NCBI GenBank assembly: GCA_028287115.1
Contig: JAQBQF010000256.1
Span: 1-41,674, forward strand
Direction: 5' to 3'
From: Myxococcales bacterium
GTDB lineage: Bacteria > Myxococcota_A > Polyangia > Haliangiales > Haliangiaceae
DNA length: 41,674 bases
The position numbers were made by a program, and so were the translations under genes. The notes under the pieces were generated by a model. It had not been told where the DNA came from. It saw only the letters and a list, made by a program, of their open reading frames with translations, and ran no database searches. How positions within the stretch are numbered: the first letter of the stretch is position 1; every line of letters starts with the position of its first letter. Below, piece after piece: positions 23,952 to 33,360 of the stretch.

Positions 23952-25763
23952 TCAGTCGGGAGCGGTGCGCGTGTAGTCGATCTCCACCTTGTCGATCGTC
24001 GGGTACTGCCAGCCGTCGGAGATCACCGTGAGGCGGTACTCGACGAGCGTGCCGGCCGAGACGCCCGGGCTCGCGCCTGGTGCCGTGTCTACCCAGGGCG
24101 CCTGCTCGATCGAACCCGCATCACCGGTGCGGATCGCGGTCGCGAGCTGCGCGCCATCGAGCTTCGCGGTGACGCGGATCGCATCGATGCTGACGGCGCC
24201 GTCCGTGGGGTGCGCCTTGGAGACATACGTCATCTGCTTCGCAAACGGGCCACCGGCACCGCCGTGGAACGTGACCATCAACGCCTGCGCGATCACGCGA
24301 CCACCGCCGCCGTTGTTCGGCACGGTATCGGTGAACACCGCTTGCCAGCCGACGCCAGCCGGCTTGCCCGCGAACGCAGCAATATTCGGACTCTCGTCGA
24401 ACGCGTTCTCGAACGGCGGTATCGCTGGGATCGACAGCTGCGCGCTAGCGGCGGCTTGCCCGAGCGTGAGCTGCAGATCCGCCCGTGGGGTGTTGCCGGT
24501 GATCCAGTAGAAGTAATCGACGAAGTCGACCATCGCCCCGGAGGGCGCTGTGAGCGGGAACGGGATCATCGTGATGCCGGGCCCAAGATTCGTTCCGTCG
24601 ACGAGGTTCATGTCCACGCCGCCGGCGGTCGCGAGCATCCCGCTTCGGCTCACGGGGCGCAGGCGATCGGCGGGGATGGGCTGGGTCGGCAGCGTCGGCG
24701 TGCTCATCGTCAGCTTGAGCTTGCCGTAGCCGTTGAGCTGCGAATAATCGAGCAACACGTCGTGCCAGCCGGGCGCGAGCTCGACCGCGTCGCTCGTCCG
24801 CTGGGTGGTGCTGCCGGGCCAGTTTCCCGCGACCGGAACGCCGTCGATCACGAGCCGTGCGTAGTCGGTCGTATCGGGGCCGAGGTCGAGGCCGAACACG
24901 TAGAGATCACTCTGCTCGACCCGCAGCTGGCCGGTGTAGCGCAACACGTAGTTGGCGGCGCCGATCGCCGGCAAGTCGTAGGTGGGCGCGATGTTCGTGA
25001 AATCGCGATCGACGAGCGTGCGCTCGATCGAGCTCGCGGTCAGCGGCGCGCGCATCACGCGATCGGGCGTTCCCGCGACCATCATGCCGGGGGCCGCGGT
25101 GATCCGAGCGCGCAGCCGATCCGGCGAGAGCGGCTTGGTGACACCGCCATCGAGAATCACGACCTGAAACACGGCGTTGGAATTCACCTCGCTCAGCGCC
25201 GCGTGGAGCGGATACCACCCGGCGTGCGGCGCGGACACCGTGTAGCGCTGGCCCGTCATGTCGTACCAAGCCGGATGGGCGGCGGCGGAGATCGCTCCGA
25301 GCTCGATCTCGAACAGCCCGAAGTCGTCCGCCAAGAGCACGAACGTCGTCGGTCCTTGCGGCAAGTAGATCTCTCCGTCGTAGATCACGGTGAAGTTGTC
25401 GACGTGCGTCGGCCCGAGCCCGACGGCGTATGGGCGATCGAAGCTCCAGTTCGTCGCGGGAACCTCGCCGTACCGTTCGCCGAGCAGCGGTCCAAAATCG
25501 ATCAGTGCGAGGTCCTTCCACGCGGTCAGCGCGGTCAGGCCCGCCTTGCCAAAGGCGCGCATGTGGAGGCCGCCGTATGCGTATGCTTCGGGCGCGAGGA
25601 GCCCGAGACTGTCGACGGTGGTGTCATCGAGCGTCCCACCGGCGAGCTCGGGCGCGCTGTCGTCGACGATCGTGATCTGCTGATCGGGCTTCGTGCTGTC
25701 CGCGCCATGTGGGAACGCACAGCTCGCGAGCAGCACGCCGGTAACACCGGCACGAATCGACAT
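23952..25763 (-). CDS. Lipoprotein with two PA14-like domains
   Basis: A 603-residue surface lipoprotein (MSIRAGVTGVLLASC, Cys15). Two modules resemble PA14 carbohydrate-binding domains. The first, about 95-230, has FTVIYDGEIYLPQGPTTFVLLADDFGLFEI and AGWYPLHA. The second, about 280-400, has VLRYTGQLRVEQSDLYVFGL, ARLVIDGVPVAGNW and PGWHDVLLDY. The C-terminal 200 residues are beta-rich and unassigned. PA14 domains typically bind glycans or cell-wall material at the cell surface. The gene lies 25 bp after alpha-E and 16 bp before the glutaminase-transglutaminase gene, that is, inside an otherwise cytoplasmic biosynthetic cluster, which is unexpected. Confidence 0.8.
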   Translation of the reverse strand: MSIRAGVTGVLLASCAFPHGADSTKPDQQITIVDDSAPELAGGTLDDTTVDSLGLLAPEAYAYGGLHMRAFGKAGLTALTAWKDLALIDFGPLLGERYGEVPATNWSFDRPYAVGLGPTHVDNFTVIYDGEIYLPQGPTTFVLLADDFGLFEIELGAISAAAHPAWYDMTGQRYTVSAPHAGWYPLHAALSEVNSNAVFQVVILDGGVTKPLSPDRLRARITAAPGMMVAGTPDRVMRAPLTASSIERTLVDRDFTNIAPTYDLPAIGAANYVLRYTGQLRVEQSDLYVFGLDLGPDTTDYARLVIDGVPVAGNWPGSTTQRTSDAVELAPGWHDVLLDYSQLNGYGKLKLTMSTPTLPTQPIPADRLRPVSRSGMLATAGGVDMNLVDGTNLGPGITMIPFPLTAPSGAMVDFVDYFYWITGNTPRADLQLTLGQAAASAQLSIPAIPPFENAFDESPNIAAFAGKPAGVGWQAVFTDTVPNNGGGGRVIAQALMVTFHGGAGGPFAKQMTYVSKAHPTDGAVSIDAIRVTAKLDGAQLATAIRTGDAGSIEQAPWVDTAPGASPGVSAGTLVEYRLTVISDGWQYPTIDKVEIDYTRTAPD

Positions 25764-25788
25764 CGCGACGATGGTAACACCGTGCGTG

Positions 25789-26766
25789 TCAGTCGGCGCC
25801 TAGCAGCTCCTTGCCGAGCGTGCCGCAGATCGCATGAACTTCATCGACGACGTGCGTGAGCAGATCGTGAACCGCGGTTCCGGCGAGCGCCTCTTTGTGA
25901 CGAGCCGAGACCCACGCGTCGAGGACGCGCAGTCGTTCCAAGGACATTCCACCGGGCAATGCGTGTTGTTCGGGTGGGCGGATGTCGCACAGCCGATCGT
26001 AAGCAGAGTGCGTGCAGTACGCGATCGATCGCGGGAACTGCGCCTCCGAGATCAGGAATCGCGCGACGGCCTCGGAGCTGACGCGCCCCGCAGAACGCTT
26101 CATATAGGCCTCGGAGCCGGACAGCGCGCGGAGCAGCGTCACCCAGACGGCGGTCTCGAGTACCTCGCCACCGGCGGTACGATCGAGGTTCGTGAACGTA
26201 TGGTGATGAACATCGAGCATGCGCGCGGTCTGGCTGAGCCGCTCGAGCAGGACGCCGAGCCAGATGAAGTCGAGCGGCTCGTCGTGCAGCATCGTCGAGC
26301 GCAACAGGCCAAGCGTCAGCTGCGTCGAGCGGCGGACTTGCTGATAGAACGCCTCGCGGTGCTGGACGTATTGGGCGTTCGCCACATCGCTGCTCGACCA
26401 CAGATGAAGCTCGTTGACGGCTTCCCACGCCTCGAGCGAGAGCACCTCGCGGATCGAGCGTGCATTCCAGCGTGCGCCGATGATCGATCGCGCGAGCGAG
26501 ACGCCGTTCGTCTCGTCCCACACCATGAACCGTTGGACAATTTCGCCGTCGCCCCACGCGGGATGCTCCTCGTTGCCCTGCGCGATCCGGGCGAGGAACT
26601 CGTCCTCTTCGCCGGACACGACGACGACCGGGCGCCAGACCTGCGCCGGTGGCAATTCGGCATCGAGCGCGAGGCTGCCGGTGGCCGCGAGCGTGCGCGC
26701 GGTCGATTCAGCGCGTTCGACGTAACGGCCAAACCAGAAGCAGTGATCGGCGACGCGCGAGATCAC
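25789..26766 (-). CDS. Alpha-E domain protein (DUF403)
   Basis: A 325-residue all-helical protein of the alpha-E family. The hallmark opening MISRVADHCFWFGRYVERAESTAR is present, and the protein continues as long helices without catalytic motifs I recognise. Alpha-E proteins occur almost only next to, or fused to, circularly permuted ATP-grasp enzymes and transglutaminases, and are thought to be a subunit of that peptide-forming system; the biochemical role is unknown. The start is GTG 26766, overlapping the ATP-grasp stop by 4 bp (GTGA), so the two products are probably made in equal amounts and act together. Confidence 0.93.
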   Translation of the reverse strand: MISRVADHCFWFGRYVERAESTARTLAATGSLALDAELPPAQVWRPVVVVSGEEDEFLARIAQGNEEHPAWGDGEIVQRFMVWDETNGVSLARSIIGARWNARSIREVLSLEAWEAVNELHLWSSSDVANAQYVQHREAFYQQVRRSTQLTLGLLRSTMLHDEPLDFIWLGVLLERLSQTARMLDVHHHTFTNLDRTAGGEVLETAVWVTLLRALSGSEAYMKRSAGRVSSEAVARFLISEAQFPRSIAYCTHSAYDRLCDIRPPEQHALPGGMSLERLRVLDAWVSARHKEALAGTAVHDLLTHVVDEVHAICGTLGKELLGAD

Positions 26767-28277
26767 AGCGCGTCCTTCATCACCCAGGTGTCCTTGCTGC
26801 CGCCGCCTTGCGACGTGTTGTCGACGTAGCTACCGCGGGTGAGCGCGACGCGCGTGAGGCCGCCCGGCAAGATCCACGGACCTTCGCGGCTCGTCAGGAT
26901 GTAGGGGCGAAGATCGACGCGACGTGGCTCGACGGCGTTGCGATCCGCGATCCACGTCGGGCAGCTCGACAGCTCGATGCGATGCTGCGCGATATAGCGG
27001 CGCGGCTCGGCGATGATCCGCTGGCGAAATTCTTCGCGCTGTTCGGCGGTCGATTGCGGCCCCATGAGCATCCCGTAGCCGCCGGCTTCGTCGACGGCCT
27101 TGACGACCATGTCGCCGAGATGCTCGAGCACGTACGCGCGATCCTCGTCGCGCAGACACACGTACGTCGGGACCTGCTCGAGCAGCGGCTCCTCGCCGAG
27201 GTAGAACTTGATCATAGCCGGAACGAACGGGTAGACCGCTTTATCGTCGGCGACGCCGTTGCCGGGTGCGTTCGCGAGCGCGACGTTGCCCGCCGCGTAC
27301 GCGCGCATGAGTCCCGGGATACCGAGCACGCTGTCGGGGCGGAACGTCTCCGGATCGAGGAACGCCTCGTCGGTCCTGCGATAGATCACGTCGACGCGCT
27401 TGGGTCCGCGCGTCGTGCGGCAGTAGACCTTGTCGGCGTCGACGAACAGATCTGGAGCCTGGACGAGCTCGAGCCCCATCGTGCGCGCGAGGAAGCTGTG
27501 CTCGAAGTACGCGGAGTTGTGCGGACCCGGCGTGAGCACGACCGCGCACGAGTCTTCACCTTGCGCGGGCGAGACCGAGCGCAGGGTCTCGGCGAGCCGC
27601 GTCGGATAGTGATCGACGCGATGGACGCGCGCGGCGTCGAACACGCGCGGAAACATCCGCTTGCTGATCAGGCGATTCTCGACGACATACGACACACCCG
27701 ACGGCGTCCGCAGATTGTCTTCGAGCACGCGCCACGTGCCCGCCGGATCGCGGATCAGATCGATGCCCGCGATGTGAATGCGCACGCCGCCTGCGGGCTT
27801 GATGCCGCGCAACATCGGCCGATATCCCGCGGCGCCGAGGATCATCTCCGCGGGCACGATGCCGCTCGCGATGATCTTCTGCTCGCCGTAGATATCGTCG
27901 AGGAACATCCCGAGCGCGCGAATTCGCTGCTGGAGCCCGCGCTCGAGATGCGACCAGTCCGACCCGGCGATCAGGCGCGGCAGCAAACAGAACGGGAAGA
28001 TCTTCTCCGTGCCGCGCGCGTCGCCGTAGACCGAGAACGTGACGCCTTGCTGGAGAAGGGCGTGCTCTGCGAGGGCTTGCGCGCGCGCGAACTCTTCCGG
28101 GCGCATCGCATCGAGCAGCTGCGCGACTCGCGCGAAGGCGGCGCGCGCGGCCGCGTCGTGCGTACGACCGTCGAACATCTCGTCGTAGGTCCCCGGCAGC
28201 AGCGGATACGACTGGAACAGACCGGGGGGGCTACCCTGGCCCTGGCCTTGACTCTGGCTCTGCTGCATCGGCCCCAT
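26763..28277 (-). CDS. Circularly permuted ATP-grasp protein (DUF404/DUF407)
   Basis: A 504-residue member of the circularly permuted ATP-grasp family, predicted to activate a carboxylate by ATP and join it to an amine. Conserved stretches in order: LFQSYPLLPGTYDEMF near the N-terminus, FPFCLLPRLI, IAGIDLIRDPAGTWRVLEDNLRTPSG (about 200), GPHNSAYFEHSFLARTMGLELV (about 250), DVIYRRTDEAFLDPE (about 295), NAPGNGVADDKAVYPFVP (about 340) and VVKAVDEAGGYGM (about 395). Start options are ATG 28277 or 28268; the latter has GGGG just upstream. The frame stays open to 28646 but would overlap the previous gene by about 350 bp, so that is rejected. A Gln/Ser/Gly-rich stretch (MQQSQSQGQGQG) opens the protein. 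It is coupled to alpha-E. Confidence 0.92.
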   Translation of the reverse strand: MGPMQQSQSQGQGQGSPPGLFQSYPLLPGTYDEMFDGRTHDAAARAAFARVAQLLDAMRPEEFARAQALAEHALLQQGVTFSVYGDARGTEKIFPFCLLPRLIAGSDWSHLERGLQQRIRALGMFLDDIYGEQKIIASGIVPAEMILGAAGYRPMLRGIKPAGGVRIHIAGIDLIRDPAGTWRVLEDNLRTPSGVSYVVENRLISKRMFPRVFDAARVHRVDHYPTRLAETLRSVSPAQGEDSCAVVLTPGPHNSAYFEHSFLARTMGLELVQAPDLFVDADKVYCRTTRGPKRVDVIYRRTDEAFLDPETFRPDSVLGIPGLMRAYAAGNVALANAPGNGVADDKAVYPFVPAMIKFYLGEEPLLEQVPTYVCLRDEDRAYVLEHLGDMVVKAVDEAGGYGMLMGPQSTAEQREEFRQRIIAEPRRYIAQHRIELSSCPTWIADRNAVEPRRVDLRPYILTSREGPWILPGGLTRVALTRGSYVDNTSQGGGSKDTWVMKDAL

Positions 28278-28297
28278 CGTAAAGGATCGATGCGCGA

Positions 28298-30007
28298 TCA
28301 GGGAGCGGCGTGCGCGATCAGCTCGCGGCGGAGGTCGATCGTGAACGGCCGCGACTCGTGCCAGAACTTGTGTGCCGCGACGTCCCCGTCGCGCGTCGTG
28401 ATGCGAATTCGATCGCGACGCCGATCGAGCGCGTCTTCGTCGTCGCGCGGCAGCCCGGCATAGGGGCCGCCATCGGGTTTCCACGCGTGAAGCTCGATCC
28501 GCTGCGCGCGTCCTCCAAAGCTCCAGTCGATGACCAGCGGGTCCGTGACCGGCAGCCCGGGATGCAACCCGGGTGACGGTTGATAGATCCGGCGGCGAAT
28601 CCCGATCGCGCGGACGTCGTCGGCGATCGGACGAAGCTGCGCCCATCGTCCGGCGATCGCGATGCGCTCGGGGCCGAGTCCCTCGGACGAGATTTCCCAG
28701 CGTTGTGTCGACGCGTCGACCCAGCGCGCGCCAGCACGCTCTTGCGAGGCGACATCGCCGACGAGCGGCCAGAACTCGAGCGCGGGACGAATCTCGAGCG
28801 TCGCATCACCGAGCCTGCACATCACACCGGGCGCGCGCCAGCACTCGAGCTCGCGGCGCAACTGTGCGGGGAGCCCGAGGCCATGCTCGTCGAGATCGCC
28901 GAGCACGAGCCGCAGATCGCGCGATAGCGCCGAAGGCAGCGCGAACCGATCGTGAAGCTCGTCGTGCCAATCGACGAGCGGCGCACGATAGTGCGCGACG
29001 ACGAGCCGGGCGATGATCGAACGAAACAGCGCGGCGAGCGCGACGAGCATGCCCGGGCGCTCGGGCATCCTGATCGCGCGCAGCTCGACGAGGCCCATCT
29101 TGCCGTGGCGCGGGCCGTGGACCGGAATGTGCGGGTTCCACAGCTTCTCGACGTTGATCTCGGCGCGATGCGAGTTGCCGGAAGCGTCGACAAGCAGCGA
29201 CCCGAGCGTCTGCCATAGCGTCTCGGGCGCGAGATCGCCGCGATCCGCGAGCTTCTCGAGCCACGACAGTGCGAGGCCGAGCTCGTCCCAGCGCTCGCGG
29301 ACGCCTTCGTCGGGTCTGGGTCCCTGCGAAGCCGAGCCGACGCATTCGTTCGCGAACCAGTACGACAGCGAAGGATGATTGTTGAGGTAGCGGATCAGCG
29401 CCGGCAGCACGTGCGGATAACGCACGAAGGGCGATGCCTCGGGACGCGAGCCGCCGAGCGTGAGCTGGCCACCGCCGCCTGAATCCGCGACGTCGCCGTT
29501 GAAGCGATAGCGCAGCGGCGAGAGTCCCGCCTGCGCCGCTGATTCCCACAGGTGATGAGCCTGGCGCGAGAGCTCGCGCGCGCTCGGGGACGGCGCCATG
29601 TTGAGCTCGACGACTCCCGGATCGGGGGTGACGGTCAGCCAGCGATCGCTGCCGAGCTCGGTGGGCGGTGTGCGCGGCGGTGCATCGATCGGATCGTGCG
29701 GGTGTGCCGGCTCGGCGAGCATCCCCTCGTTCCAGCGCACGCCGAACGCGAAGCGCGGCTCGTCTTCACCGGGATACTGGCGACCGAGCACGCGCGACAC
29801 GCACGCGTTCGGCAGCGTGCTCGCCAGGTGCATGGCGACCGAGTACGCGCGCGCGAGCTTGTCGTCGCCTTCGGCCGCGCCGGTCCACGCGGGATCGAGC
29901 GAATCGGCACGCGTGAACGTCGGCTCGGCGCCGACCCAGATCTCGATGCCACGACGCGCGATTAGCTCGTCGTGCATTGCGAGCACGGCGTCGAGATCGT
30001 CGGTCAT
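28298..30007 (-). CDS. Stand-alone DUF2126 putative amidoligase, divergent second copy
   Basis: A 569-residue protein matching the DUF2126 half of the preceding gene. DUF2126 is listed as a putative amidoligase related to glutamine-synthetase-fold COOH-NH2 ligases. Shared motifs are VGAEPTFTRAD (first copy: VGGEPTFTARD), GRQYPGEDEPR, TPDPGVVELNMAPS, NHPSLSYWF and HRAEINVEKLWNP. Two differences stand out. The glycine motif reads SGGGGQLTLGG where the first copy has SGGGNHITIGG, losing an Asn-His pair. The segment between the YPGE and TPDPGV motifs is also much shorter. There is no transglutaminase part. Its ATG at 30007 overlaps the previous stop (ATGA). It may be an altered-specificity or non-catalytic partner of the longer protein. 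Confidence 0.87.
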   Translation of the reverse strand: MTDDLDAVLAMHDELIARRGIEIWVGAEPTFTRADSLDPAWTGAAEGDDKLARAYSVAMHLASTLPNACVSRVLGRQYPGEDEPRFAFGVRWNEGMLAEPAHPHDPIDAPPRTPPTELGSDRWLTVTPDPGVVELNMAPSPSARELSRQAHHLWESAAQAGLSPLRYRFNGDVADSGGGGQLTLGGSRPEASPFVRYPHVLPALIRYLNNHPSLSYWFANECVGSASQGPRPDEGVRERWDELGLALSWLEKLADRGDLAPETLWQTLGSLLVDASGNSHRAEINVEKLWNPHIPVHGPRHGKMGLVELRAIRMPERPGMLVALAALFRSIIARLVVAHYRAPLVDWHDELHDRFALPSALSRDLRLVLGDLDEHGLGLPAQLRRELECWRAPGVMCRLGDATLEIRPALEFWPLVGDVASQERAGARWVDASTQRWEISSEGLGPERIAIAGRWAQLRPIADDVRAIGIRRRIYQPSPGLHPGLPVTDPLVIDWSFGGRAQRIELHAWKPDGGPYAGLPRDDEDALDRRRDRIRITTRDGDVAAHKFWHESRPFTIDLRRELIAHAAP

Positions 30008-33000
30008 TCCACCCAGTCTTCAGCGCGCGGCATCGGCTGGCCAGCGTCGAGTCGCCGGAGATCGAGCGTGTAGGGATGATCCGGGTGAGGCTCGGTGCGG
30101 TGCGCGAGCAGCGGCCACGGTTGCGGCCCTTCCACGGTAAATCTCCGAGATCGGCGCGCCGCGGCCTCCACCTGGGTCAGCGGTGCCGCGTCGAACGCGC
30201 GACCTTCGGGATGCCACACGTGATACTCGGCGCCCGCGATGCCGCGCTTGGCCCACACGTCGACGACGTCGAAGTGCACGGGGTGATGAATGCCGAGATG
30301 CGGGTGCAGGGCATGCGGTGGGCACCACGCTCGGAAGCGGACGCCGCCGACGCGGACGTCGCGACTGGCCGCCCGCAGCGGCAGCGTGATGCCGTTGACC
30401 GCGATCACGTAGCGCTCGGGATCGAGGCCGATCGTGCGAATCTCGAGTCGTTCGATCGACGAATCGACATAGCGCGCGGTTCCGGTCTGCGTGGCCTCTT
30501 CACCGAGCACATGCCACGGCTCGACCGCGTTGCGGATCTCGACCTGCGCACCCGCGATGTCGAGCGAGCCGGCGAGCGGGCAGCGCAGCTCGACGAACGG
30601 CCGGAACGCCTCTCGCGGCAGCGCGAACCCGACGCGCTCGAGATGCGCGAGCACGTCCTCGAAGTCGCGCCACATCCAGAACGGCAACAGAAACCGGTCG
30701 TGGAGCTCGACGCCCCAGCGCACGAGCGCGTGCGTGTAAGGCTCGCGTTCGAACGCGGCGACGAGCGCACGCACGAGGATCATCTGCGCCGCGGCCATCC
30801 GCGGATGCGGCGGCATCTCGAACGCACGCAATTCGACGAGGCCTTGCCGGCCGTACGGCGTGCGCGGATCGAACAGCTTGTCGATCGAGATCTCCGCGCG
30901 ATGCGTGGATCCGGCGACGTCGACGAGGATGTTGCGGACGAGCGCGTCGATCTCCCACGTCTTCGGCTTGCGCTCGCGATCATGCAGCCGAGGCAAGGCG
31001 AGCTCGAGCTCGTAGAGCGCATCGTGCCGCGCTTCATCGACGCGCGGTGCCTGCGAGGTCGGCCCGACGAACAAGCCGCTGAACATGTACGACAGCGACG
31101 GATGATGCTGCGCGAACGTGATGAGGCTCGCGAGGAGATCTGGGCGGACGAGCCACGGCGATTGCGCCGTGGTCGGCCCACCGATCGTGATGTGATTGCC
31201 GCCGCCGGAGCCCGCGAGCCGCCCGTCGAGCAAGTACCGCTCTGCGGTGAGGCCGGATGCGAGCGCCGCCTCGAACACCGTCGCGTGGAGGTCGGCCGCT
31301 TGTTGCGAGCTCTTGGTAGGCGGCAGGTTCACCTCGAGCACACCGGGATCCGGCGTCACCGCGAACTTGCGGAGCTCGGGCGACGGGACCGGGCCATAGC
31401 CTTCGAGCGCGCAATCCACGTTCGCCGCGACGCGTGCGCGGTCGAGCGCCGCGACGAGCGCGCAGAAATCGTCTAAGCTCGCGAGCGGCGGAAGGAACAC
31501 CCACACTTGATCGCCGCGCGGCTCGATCGCGAGCGCGGTGCGAACCGCGAGCGCGGGCTCGTCGGCGTCGGCTTCATCGTCGTCCTTCGGCCGGCGCGGA
31601 TCCGATTCGCCGGTGCCATCTCCCCAGGTAGGTGCTTCCGCACCGGGTGCGAGGGTCGTCAGCGGCAGGCGCAAGCCGATCGGGCTATCGCCCGGAAGGA
31701 GGAACAGCTCGCTGCGACGAAATTTCCAATGAGCCGTGGCCCAGCGCTCGCCCTCGGGCTCCCCGCGAACGGCGTCCGTCGACTCCGCGATGCGCGCTCG
31801 CTTTCCGCGCGCGAGCGGCAGGACCCAACCGACGACGCCACCGGCGCCGCGATCGAAGATCTGGGCGAGGCGTCGCCGCTCTTCCGGATCATCGAGGCCG
31901 GCCTTGCGCGGATCGACATCGGGCGGTAACCGCGACTCGGCGCGCAGCACCTCCCACGGATCTTCGAACGCCGGACGCAACGCGGATGGCAGCCCGAGCT
32001 CCGATGCGAGTGCTTCGCCGAGCCTGTGCGCGGCTTCCGGTGTGGCCTCGTGGGCGAGATCGCGCAACGGCCACAGCGGCGCACCATCTGCGCGACCGAC
32101 GACATCGAGCGCCCACCGCGGCAGGCTCTCTCCGGGGTAGTGCTTGCCCATGCGATGGAGCACGACCCCGCCGGGCGTCAGCCGATCGCGAAGCAGCGCC
32201 GCGAGTGCCTGGCCGCGCCGCCACTTGTCGGGTCCGATCGCGCCGCCCTGCCATTCTTCTTTGCCGACGTTGTCGCGGGCGGTGAACGTTGGCTCGCCGC
32301 CGACCGTCACGTCGAGGCCGGCGCGCACCAAAGACGCATCCGCCTCGGCGCCACGGTCGAGGAGCTCGCGCCAGACGTCTTCGGTGTAAGGCGCCGTCGG
32401 CCTCGCCTCGTGCCCGAGCCTGCCGATCGATGTCTGAAATTCGAGAGCGTTCGCCGCGACGTCGCTCGTGCCGTCGAGCGGTGCTGCATGTGCCGGCGAC
32501 GCCGTGCACGCGAGCGGGATATGACCTTCGCCGCAGAACAGCCCGCTGGTTCCGTCGAGGCCGATCCATCCGGCGCCCGGCACGAACGCTTCGGCCCACG
32601 CATGGAGATCGACGACGTCGCGGGTGACGCCCTTCGGCTCGTCCGGGATCATCCCTTCATCGGCGAGCTGCACGAGATATCCCGACACGAAGCGCGCCGC
32701 GATGCCTCGCGCTCGCAACAGCGCGACGAGCAAGACCGCGCTGTCGCGACAGCTGCCGCGCGCGTTGGTCAGAGTCTCCTCCGGTGTCCACACGCCCGCT
32801 TCGTCGCGGATCACGTACGCGATCTTGTTCTTGACGACCCCGCACAGCTCGACGAGGAACCCGACGGTATCGCCGCCTTGCGGCAAGGCCTTGAGGAGCT
32901 CGAGCGTCAGACGTCCGATGCGATACGCCGGATCGCCGGTGTCGAGAAACATCCCGAGCTCGCTCGCGAAGTCATCGGGGTAGATGAACGGCAACGTGCG

Positions 33001-33294
33001 CGTGCGGTCATCCACGAAGAAATCAAACGGATTGATCGGCCGGATATCCACGGCGAGCTCGACGAGGATCTCGAGCGCGGACAGCGCGGCACCGGCCTTG
33101 AACGTCGCGCGTGCGATGTGGTTGCCGTGCGGATCGCGCTGCCAGTGCAGGCGATGCTCCGGCGTGACCTCGAGCCGATAGCTCTCGATCCGGGCGCGCG
33201 CGTGATCAGCCGGTCGCAGCCGGATCAGCTGCGGACCGAGCAGTGCTGGACTCGGATACGAGTAGCGACTGCGATGCTGAACGAGCACGCGCAC
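30004..33294 (-). CDS. Transglutaminase-like protease fused to DUF2126 putative amidoligase
   Basis: A 1,096-residue two-part protein. Residues 1-85 are the bacterial transglutaminase N-region (VQHRSRYSYPSPALLGPQLIRLRP). Residues about 125-260 are the core with an intact triad: GSCRDSA (Cys182), LHAWAEAF (His231) and GLDGTSG (Asp247). From about 330 to the end is DUF2126, with VGGEPTFTARD, KHYPGESLPRW, TPDPGVLEVNLPP, SGGGNHITIGG (about 700), HHPSLSYMF and HRAEISIDKLFDP (about 795). The domain order and length match the usual form of this family. Expected role: ligation and trimming of an amide-linked product with the ATP-grasp and alpha-E proteins, in the cytoplasm. The start is GTG 33294. 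It is the first enzyme gene of the cluster, 66 bp below the small helical protein gene. Confidence 0.93.
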   Translation of the reverse strand: MRVLVQHRSRYSYPSPALLGPQLIRLRPADHARARIESYRLEVTPEHRLHWQRDPHGNHIARATFKAGAALSALEILVELAVDIRPINPFDFFVDDRTRTLPFIYPDDFASELGMFLDTGDPAYRIGRLTLELLKALPQGGDTVGFLVELCGVVKNKIAYVIRDEAGVWTPEETLTNARGSCRDSAVLLVALLRARGIAARFVSGYLVQLADEGMIPDEPKGVTRDVVDLHAWAEAFVPGAGWIGLDGTSGLFCGEGHIPLACTASPAHAAPLDGTSDVAANALEFQTSIGRLGHEARPTAPYTEDVWRELLDRGAEADASLVRAGLDVTVGGEPTFTARDNVGKEEWQGGAIGPDKWRRGQALAALLRDRLTPGGVVLHRMGKHYPGESLPRWALDVVGRADGAPLWPLRDLAHEATPEAAHRLGEALASELGLPSALRPAFEDPWEVLRAESRLPPDVDPRKAGLDDPEERRRLAQIFDRGAGGVVGWVLPLARGKRARIAESTDAVRGEPEGERWATAHWKFRRSELFLLPGDSPIGLRLPLTTLAPGAEAPTWGDGTGESDPRRPKDDDEADADEPALAVRTALAIEPRGDQVWVFLPPLASLDDFCALVAALDRARVAANVDCALEGYGPVPSPELRKFAVTPDPGVLEVNLPPTKSSQQAADLHATVFEAALASGLTAERYLLDGRLAGSGGGNHITIGGPTTAQSPWLVRPDLLASLITFAQHHPSLSYMFSGLFVGPTSQAPRVDEARHDALYELELALPRLHDRERKPKTWEIDALVRNILVDVAGSTHRAEISIDKLFDPRTPYGRQGLVELRAFEMPPHPRMAAAQMILVRALVAAFEREPYTHALVRWGVELHDRFLLPFWMWRDFEDVLAHLERVGFALPREAFRPFVELRCPLAGSLDIAGAQVEIRNAVEPWHVLGEEATQTGTARYVDSSIERLEIRTIGLDPERYVIAVNGITLPLRAASRDVRVGGVRFRAWCPPHALHPHLGIHHPVHFDVVDVWAKRGIAGAEYHVWHPEGRAFDAAPLTQVEAAARRSRRFTVEGPQPWPLLAHRTEPHPDHPYTLDLRRLDAGQPMPRAEDWVE

Positions 33295-33360
33295 GATGGC
33301 GGGTGTCTTACCACCCCTGCGCCCTCGGACGGACGACGGCGGTCCGGAGTTACGGGTCTT

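Noticed and set aside
26649..28463. A 604-codon + strand open frame
   Set aside because: Antisense to the ATP-grasp gene with Arg-rich shadow composition; no domain pattern.
28278..28646. N-terminal extension of the ATP-grasp frame
   Set aside because: The extra 123 codons are Arg-rich, overlap the preceding DUF2126 gene in another frame and precede the family's normal N-terminus.
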